From positions 1-12,120 of the forward strand of contig JBDKGS010000119.1 of the NCBI GenBank assembly GCA_039798065.1: a stretch of 12,120 bases of DNA, given 5' to 3'. Origin of the DNA: UBA5070 sp039798065 (GTDB lineage Bacteria > Fibrobacterota > Fibrobacteria > UBA5070). Below the pieces are notes generated by a model. It was not told the DNA's origin. It ran no database searches and worked only from the letters and a program-made list of their open reading frames with translations. Made by a program: the position numbers and the translations under genes. The number at the start of each line of letters is the position of its first letter. Position 1 is the stretch's first letter. Positions 1 to 5,407 of this stretch are shown here, one piece after another.

Positions 1-1752
1 GATTTCCGCTTCGCTCTTTATTTGCCGGGACGGATCCTGGAAAGCGCCGCGCGCACTTCGCCGCGCATCCTGGATGTTTTGCGCCAGGCGGGCGCCACGG
101 GGCGCCTGGAATGGCTTGGCGGCGGCTTCCACGACCCTCTGTTCGCGCAGATCCCCGATACCTCGCGCAAATCCCAGATCCAGATGCTGGGGGCCGCGCT
201 GCGCCAGCATGCCGGTGCCGAACCACACGGACTTTGGTTGCCGGGATTTGTCTGGGATCCGTCGCTGGTTTCCAGCGCACTGCAATCCGGATTCATGTAC
301 ACCGTGCTCAAGGACCACCAGATTCCGTCGGCGGCCGAATCGTCGCGGATGGGCTGGTTCCTCACCGAAGAGCTGGGCGTGCCGTTCCGGCTGCTTCCTT
401 CCAACGAGGCCATGGGTGCGCTTTTCCGCGCCGGGGCCGTCGAAGAAATGCTCCAGCTGGTGAGCGGCGAGCCCGGACAGGAATCGCCCGGTGGGGTGCT
501 CGACATCCCTTTGTTGGCATCCAGTCGCGAAGGGTTCGAGCCCATCCATCTGGAACGCCTGAACGCCTTGGCCGAACTGTGCGCCCGCGAACCCGAAAAG
601 TGGGAACTTGTGCTGCCTGGCGAAGCCGCGGGCAGAGGCGAACCGCTGGGCACGGTCTATCCCCCTCCGTCGGCGTCAAAGGCCTACTGCTCGCCGGGTG
701 CGGGTGGCGGCGTGCGCGATTTGTTGCGTCGCGAACGGTGGGCCAATTTGTGCCACAAGCGCATGTTGCATCTGCTTTCGCGGACCGACCAGGTGCCGGG
801 GCCCCGTGTGCGCGCCCAGGTCGCCGAGCCGCTTTTGCAGGCCCAGAACGCAAGCTTCTTCCGCGACGCCGACGAGGCAGGCGGAATCCGCTTCCTACGC
901 GACCGCGTACGGCTGGGCTCGTTGGTGCTGGAAGCCGAAAGCGCATTGGACCAGACCTTGCCCGACGACTCGGTGCAGGTGGACGTGCTGGATCTTCTGT
1001 GCGAAGGCGCCCAACAGGTGCTGGTGCGCAACTCGCGCATTTCCATGCTTCTGGAACCCCGACACGGTGGACGCATCGCGGCCTTGGACCACAAGCCGCG
1101 CAAACATCCTTGGGGCTGCCCCACCTCGCCACTTCCGGTGCTGTCCGAACGTTTCCTGGCCTCCGTCGACACGCCCGACGCCAACGGCGAATCGGTGTCG
1201 GATTTTGACGACCGCAAGTTCGAGGTGCAATACAAGCGCACCGGACAAGATCTGCAGGTCATGCTCTCCAGCTTGGGCAATCTGAAACTCGCCGGGGTTT
1301 CGCACCCGTTGCTGTTCGAAAAAACCCTCACGCTGCGGTCGGGCAAATCGCACGTCGCGGTCACCTACAAGCTTTCCAATCCCGGCACCCACCTGCTTTT
1401 GTTCGGGCTCCAAGGCACCCTTTCCATCAGTCCCTCCGATGGCGACGCCGAACACCAGCGCCACAAGCTGGAGTCCGGACAATGGGTCGATCTTCGCCAG
1501 ACAATTTCCGGCGATCAGGTCAAGGGCTGGGAAGTTGTCGACAAGAACGTCGGGGCCACCCTCGAGTGGGATTTGGCCAAACCCACCTACCTGGAAGCGT
1601 TGCCGCTTTTTGTCAGGCGGCCCGGCGAGAGCGAAGGCGGACGATTGGACGGATTGCAGGCCAAGGCGCGTTGGGAAATCCGTTTGGCGCCCGGTGAATC
1701 GTGGTCGCTCATCAGCCGGATCGACCTGGGGACCACGAGGGTGTCGTCGTGA
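1..1752 (+). CDS. GH57-like 4-alpha-glucanotransferase homologue, 5'-truncated by the window, probably non-catalytic
   Basis: The frame is open from base 1, so the real start lies upstream; the N-terminal GH57 motif 1 (HxHQP type) is outside the window. Residues below count the codon at base 22 as 1. The protein resembles the Thermococcus litoralis 4-alpha-glucanotransferase group of GH57. GRLEWLGGGFHDPLF (about 28-41) matches the motif 2 region, GLWLPGFVWDPSL (70-82) the motif 3 region, and EPLGTVYPPPSAS (207-219) the end of the catalytic domain. A helical DUF1925-like part follows (about 225-310, with LCHKRML and GGIRFLRDRVRLG), then a beta-sandwich DUF1926-like domain (about 320-575, with LLEPRHGGRIAALDHKP). 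The family nucleophile Glu (ERVW) is Gly75 here (codon 244-246). The DDGEKFG acid/base motif is not recognisable around 161-175, and the YWHG motif reads FFRD. Fold assignment is fairly sure; loss of catalysis is an inference from motif loss. The last 4 bases overlap the next gene. Confidence 0.8.
   Translation, partial: DFRFALYLPGRILESAARTSPRILDVLRQAGATGRLEWLGGGFHDPLFAQIPDTSRKSQIQMLGAALRQHAGAEPHGLWLPGFVWDPSLVSSALQSGFMYTVLKDHQIPSAAESSRMGWFLTEELGVPFRLLPSNEAMGALFRAGAVEEMLQLVSGEPGQESPGGVLDIPLLASSREGFEPIHLERLNALAELCAREPEKWELVLPGEAAGRGEPLGTVYPPPSASKAYCSPGAGGGVRDLLRRERWANLCHKRMLHLLSRTDQVPGPRVRAQVAEPLLQAQNASFFRDADEAGGIRFLRDRVRLGSLVLEAESALDQTLPDDSVQVDVLDLLCEGAQQVLVRNSRISMLLEPRHGGRIAALDHKPRKHPWGCPTSPLPVLSERFLASVDTPDANGESVSDFDDRKFEVQYKRTGQDLQVMLSSLGNLKLAGVSHPLLFEKTLTLRSGKSHVAVTYKLSNPGTHLLLFGLQGTLSISPSDGDAEHQRHKLESGQWVDLRQTISGDQVKGWEVVDKNVGATLEWDLAKPTYLEALPLFVRRPGESEGGRLDGLQAKARWEIRLAPGESWSLISRIDLGTTRVSS
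1737..1741 (+). promoter_or_regulatory. Shine-Dalgarno site for the STAS gene (GAGGG)
   Basis: GAGGG lies 7 bases before the GTG at 1749, inside the end of the GH57-like gene. It supports GTG 1749 over the in-frame GTG further upstream at 1701, which would overlap the GH57-like gene much more deeply. Confidence 0.6.
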
Positions 1753-2432
1753 CGCCCGACCGGCTCGACTTCAGTCTTTACGAAACCTCCGGATTGCTTG
1801 TGATCGCGCCGTCCGGACGCCTGGACGCGGGATCCGGTGCCGCCTTGCGCGCCAAGGTCCAATCGCTGGCGGAAAGTCGCCGATCGGTTGTCCTCGACCT
1901 CTTGCGGGTGGTCTCCATCTCCGACGAGGCTGTGCTCCAAATCCTGTCGTTGGAATCGGACCTTCGCGGCATGGGCGGCGAATTGGCCCTGCTGGTGACC
2001 TCCGACGACGCCCTGGGGCGTCTGGAGCCGTGGCGAAACCTTTTCCAAATCCACCCGAGCCTGGCGAGCCTGTTGGCGACCGGGTTCCAGGGGCGCGGAT
2101 TCAAATGGTCGAGGCGTACGGGGTTTCGATTGGCGGCCCCGGTCGCCATCGCGTTGGGAGCCATTCTGGCCGGCTGGATGGCCACGCTGATGATTCTGGT
2201 CCTTTGGCAATTTCGCACGCTGCAGACCGAAGGTGCGGAGTTGGAACGGCTCCGAGGCGAGGAGTCGAAGGCCCGCATGCAACTTCGGGAATTCGAAGCC
2301 CGGCTCAAACCTTTGGAGGACCTGGGCCTGCTCGATGCGCCACGAGGTCGTGCTTCAAGGTCAAAATCTGTCGCCGCGCCGGACAGCGCGGTACCGGCCC
2401 CAGCCGGGATGGATTCCGGGAAGACCCCATGA
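1749..2432 (+). CDS. Membrane-anchored STAS-domain protein with C-terminal coiled coil
   Basis: This 227-residue protein starts at a GTG that overlaps the previous stop (GTGA). Residues about 7-112 form a STAS domain of the anti-sigma-factor-antagonist type: a beta strand (LLVIAPSGRLDAGS), a core strand ending VVLDLLRVVSI, then a helix and a further strand (ELALLVTSD). In SpoIIAA-type proteins the core loop reads DSSG and its first Ser is phosphorylated. Here the loop reads SDEA (58-61), putting Asp59 at the phospho-site and leaving no Ser there. A hydrophobic segment at about 128-153 should cross the inner membrane. It is followed by a charged heptad-like stretch (about 155-190) and an Ala/Pro/Ser-rich tail. 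Predicted topology is STAS in the cytoplasm and coiled coil in the periplasm. The stop overlaps the lytic transglycosylase start by 4 bases. STAS proteins usually mediate protein-protein switching; the partner is unknown. Confidence 0.8.
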   Translation: MTPDRLDFSLYETSGLLVIAPSGRLDAGSGAALRAKVQSLAESRRSVVLDLLRVVSISDEAVLQILSLESDLRGMGGELALLVTSDDALGRLEPWRNLFQIHPSLASLLATGFQGRGFKWSRRTGFRLAAPVAIALGAILAGWMATLMILVLWQFRTLQTEGAELERLRGEESKARMQLREFEARLKPLEDLGLLDAPRGRASRSKSVAAPDSAVPAPAGMDSGKTP

Positions 2433-3226
2433 GCAGCAAGGTGCGACGCACCTGGTCGCTCTCCCTGAAGCCAGCAAGCATCGGGCTTGCCGCGATCGTG
2501 GCCATCCTGATGGGCGACTCGATCCTGGCCATCCTGCTGAGCGCCCGCAATGCCGAATTGCGCCGCGAACAGGCACGCATCCATGTCCGATTGGATTCGC
2601 TCGCGTTGGTTCGCAACGATCTCGCGCGCATCCTCCTGGTGCGCGATGCCCTGGTCGACGCCTCGTCCGGGAAGATTTCCTCCGACCAGGCCCAGGTGAT
2701 CGCGAAGGAGATCGATCGCAACGCCCAGCTGTACAACTTCGATCCGCTCTTGATCCTGGCCGTGGTCCTGACCGAAAGCGAAGGCAAATCCTGGGCGGTG
2801 GGAAAATTGTCGTCGGGCACCCCCTCGGGGGCTCTTGGCGTGATGCAGGTCCAACCGGCCACGGCTCGACAAATCGCAATGCGCCTGGGGATCGAAGTTC
2901 CCGACGACATGGACCTGCTCGACCCCGCCTTCAATCTCACCGTCGGGGTGGCGTATCTGCTGCAGATGGTCCATCGATTCAGCGACCTCCGTCTGGGCAT
3001 CATGGCTTACAATGTCGGTGCCACGGGCCTCGACGCAGGACTGCGGGGAGAGACAGTTCTTCCCGAGGAGTACTACCGCAAGGTGTATTCCAAGTACCAG
3101 CTGCTACTGCGGAAGCTTCAACCTCAAGCGCCCCCTGGCACCGTGGCAGGAACGCAACAAGCGCACAAAAGTTGGCTGAACGGCATTGAAATTACGTGCA
3201 GCCACACTCGGCTCTCGTACTGTTGA
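2429..3226 (+). CDS. Membrane-anchored lytic transglycosylase, SLT domain (GH23 type)
   Basis: This 265-residue protein starts at ATG 2429 (ATGA overlap with the STAS stop), with GGGAAG 5 bases upstream. A basic N-terminus precedes a signal anchor (about 15-38) and a charged, heptad-like juxtamembrane helix (about 39-76). The SLT domain follows (about 88-230). It carries all three hallmark motifs: catalytic Glu116 in LTESEG (codon 2774-2776), GALGVMQVQPATA (134-146), and MAYNVGATG (192-200). Such enzymes cleave the MurNAc-GlcNAc bond of peptidoglycan to 1,6-anhydroMurNAc products in the periplasm. The tail after about residue 232 is low in recognisable structure and contains two Cys near the end. 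The preceding STAS protein has a similar membrane segment plus coiled coil, so the two may pair. The family call is firm; the partner is inference. Confidence 0.88.
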   Translation: MSSKVRRTWSLSLKPASIGLAAIVAILMGDSILAILLSARNAELRREQARIHVRLDSLALVRNDLARILLVRDALVDASSGKISSDQAQVIAKEIDRNAQLYNFDPLLILAVVLTESEGKSWAVGKLSSGTPSGALGVMQVQPATARQIAMRLGIEVPDDMDLLDPAFNLTVGVAYLLQMVHRFSDLRLGIMAYNVGATGLDAGLRGETVLPEEYYRKVYSKYQLLLRKLQPQAPPGTVAGTQQAHKSWLNGIEITCSHTRLSYC

Positions 3227-3233
3227 GTTGGTA

Positions 3234-4109
3234 ATGTCTTCCGCCCCGTCGAAAAAAACTCCTGGTGTAGTCGATCACGATACCCGACTGAGACATTCGC
3301 TTTTGGGTGCGATCCTGACCATGACGATGATCCTGGTCTGCGCTTCGGCTTTGTTCGTGCTAACCGGACCCGAGGCATTCGACCATCGCGCGACGATTCC
3401 GCCGCTGGTCATGTTCTTCGGGATCTTGATCCAGTTCCAGCTATGGCGCATGGAAAAAGACACAATCCTCGCGTGGACAGTGGTGTGCACGTTGACCATG
3501 GCAACCTTCGTCGGCTCCTTGGTGAACGGCCTTCGAGCCCCGTCTACGATCGGCCCCCTGTTGACCGTGTTGGTCACCGGATATTTGCTGGGCAAGCGCG
3601 CAGCCTGGATCGTGGGAAGCCTATCCATCGCTTTTCTGACCGCCGTTTACGTTGCGAACAAGCTCGAATGGCTAGGTCCCATCGAACCTCCTTCCGTTGT
3701 TTGGGCCCGCGTCATTGCCATCCAACTGATCGCATCCGCCACCACTCTGCTCATTCCTTTGCGCGGGCTGTTTTCCGGCATCAAACTCATCGGAAACGAG
3801 AAGATCGCTTTGGAAGAATCCATGCACAAACTCGATCTTCAGCGCGTTGAACTCGCGCAGGAGGTCGAGCGCCGTACGCGAGAACTCGAAACCGCGAATT
3901 CCGACCTCGCCGGATTCGCCTACACCCTCTCCAACGATCTGCGCGCGCCGTTGAGTTCGATCGACTCCTACACTCGGCAACTCGCCGCGACCGATGGACT
4001 CGGAACACGCCAGAAGGCGCTCGTCCAGCGGTTGCGCGAACTGTCTTCCAGCCTCGATCTCGACATCGACACCGCTGTGCACCAGGCACGCAAGCGATCC
4101 ACCACATGA
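3234..4109 (+). CDS. Multi-span membrane protein with a stand-alone DHp-like domain; histidine replaced by Asn, no ATPase domain
   Basis: This 291-residue protein starts at ATG 3234, 7 bases after the transglycosylase stop, with only a weak ribosome site. An in-frame TTG at 3186 would overlap the previous gene. About six hydrophobic segments (roughly 22-44, 55-70, 78-98, 105-120, 123-140, 157-178) make a sensor-like membrane region without large loops. A coiled coil (about 190-222) leads into a dimerisation helix like HisKA: FAYTLSNDLRAPLSSIDSY (228-246). Kinases of this group read FAYxxSHDLRxPL, so Asn234 (codon 3933-3935) stands at the phosphoacceptor position. A second helix follows (about 258-286) and the protein stops. 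No N, G1 or G2 box exists. The end is a clean ATGA overlap with the next kinase-like gene, so this does not look like a recent nonsense mutation. It probably forms a dimer with itself or with the next protein. Confidence 0.75.
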   Translation: MSSAPSKKTPGVVDHDTRLRHSLLGAILTMTMILVCASALFVLTGPEAFDHRATIPPLVMFFGILIQFQLWRMEKDTILAWTVVCTLTMATFVGSLVNGLRAPSTIGPLLTVLVTGYLLGKRAAWIVGSLSIAFLTAVYVANKLEWLGPIEPPSVVWARVIAIQLIASATTLLIPLRGLFSGIKLIGNEKIALEESMHKLDLQRVELAQEVERRTRELETANSDLAGFAYTLSNDLRAPLSSIDSYTRQLAATDGLGTRQKALVQRLRELSSSLDLDIDTAVHQARKRSTT

Positions 4110-5407
4110 CCACCCACAGAACCATGGACGACGCGCAGCGCAGACTGCTCCGCTCGATGGCGATCCAGGTCGTGGTCGTCGCGGCGATCCAGTTCGGGTT
4201 GTCGTTGTGGGAGCACCGCTCCCACTTGGAATTGTGGCAAAGCGTCATCCTCGCCTTGCTGGCGATTCCACCGCTGTTCTCGGTGGGAAGCGTTGGCCGT
4301 CTGTCGATCGGTTTCCTTTTGCCATTTTCCGTCTACACGCTGGCCGCACCGTGGATGCTGGGTGGATTGCGCCACCCCGTCACCCTGCTTCCGATCGTAG
4401 CCATCCATTCCATCGCATTCATTCTGGGAGCTCCAGCCGCGGTCTGGATGGTGTTCGCGAGCTTCGCGAACCTGCTCGCTTTGGCGGTCTGCGAAAACCA
4501 AGGGTTCATCCCGGCCTGGCCGCCATCGGTGGATTCCACCTTCCTGTACGTCGGGGCTTTCACCCTGCACGCGCTCCTTTTCGTGTCCTACCCGCTGGAT
4601 ACAATACGACAGTTTTTGTCGCAAGCCAGTTCGGACCTTGCCGACAGGCAGGCCAACGAGATCAAGCTCCAGGCCATGACCGGCTCGCTGGAAGTCGCTG
4701 TGGCGTCCCGGCGCAAGGAGTTGGAGTCGCGAAGGGCCCAGTTGCAGCGTTCCGCCGACGAGATGTCGGCCGCCATGCGATCGACGATCTTGCAGATGAT
4801 CGAACTCTCCCGCGAGCTCACCGAATCGATCCCCGAAGAGTCGAGGGAAGCGAGATGGGCCTCGTTCCGGATCGCGGCCGGATGCGAACGCATGGAGACC
4901 ATGCAGGTCTCCCTGCACAGATTCTGTCGCATGGGCGAAGGGTCGATCCAGCGCCGGCAACTTTCGCCACAGGCCCACACCGGCATGGTCCATCGCATCT
5001 GGGACGAGGTCCGAAACCTGCAACCCGATCGCCCCGTATCGTTTTTCCTCGATCCCATTCCAGGCTGCACCTGCGACACCGAGCTGCTCCGCCAGGTCTG
5101 GCAGAACCTTCTTTCCCACGCCGTTCGATCCGCATCGACGGCGCCTGGGTCGCCCGGTGTCCGCGTCCATTTCAAGGATGGGGATTTCTGCGTCGAGGAC
5201 AACGGCACCGTGCAGGACCAGCAAAGCCTTTCGATGTTCGACGAGACGAACCGGTCGAGCCCTCCGGATGGCGAAGAGTCGGGGGAAGCGATCGCGCTGG
5301 CCATGGCGCGTCGCATCGTGGAAGTCCACGGAGGCGGGATGAGAGCCGAAAGCGGCGCTGGAAAAGGGGGCGTTCTGCGTTTCCACCTTCCCGAGGTCGT
5401 CGGCTAA
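4106..5407 (+). CDS. Membrane histidine-kinase-like protein with degenerate ATPase domain and no phosphoacceptor His
   Basis: This 433-residue protein starts at ATG 4106 (ATGA overlap, no clear Shine-Dalgarno, so probably coupled translation). It has about five or six membrane segments (roughly 17-35, 45-62, 66-88, 93-108, 111-128, 146-163), then a coiled coil (about 175-215). The DHp-like pair of helices (about 216-278) has SAAMR (221-225) where HisKA proteins have SHDLR, so the His is missing. The C-terminal HATPase_c-like domain (about 290-430) keeps Asn334 of the N box (ELLRQVWQNLL) and Asp365 of the G1 box (DNG). It lacks the later glycine of DNGxG, and GEAIAL stands in place of GxGL before the well-kept end HGGGMRAES-GAGKGG. 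ATP binding remains possible; self-phosphorylation does not. Its layout parallels the preceding gene, which suggests an old tandem duplication. Its stop overlaps the stop of the convergent hybrid kinase. Confidence 0.78.
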   Translation: MTTHRTMDDAQRRLLRSMAIQVVVVAAIQFGLSLWEHRSHLELWQSVILALLAIPPLFSVGSVGRLSIGFLLPFSVYTLAAPWMLGGLRHPVTLLPIVAIHSIAFILGAPAAVWMVFASFANLLALAVCENQGFIPAWPPSVDSTFLYVGAFTLHALLFVSYPLDTIRQFLSQASSDLADRQANEIKLQAMTGSLEVAVASRRKELESRRAQLQRSADEMSAAMRSTILQMIELSRELTESIPEESREARWASFRIAAGCERMETMQVSLHRFCRMGEGSIQRRQLSPQAHTGMVHRIWDEVRNLQPDRPVSFFLDPIPGCTCDTELLRQVWQNLLSHAVRSASTAPGSPGVRVHFKDGDFCVEDNGTVQDQQSLSMFDETNRSSPPDGEESGEAIALAMARRIVEVHGGGMRAESGAGKGGVLRFHLPEVVG

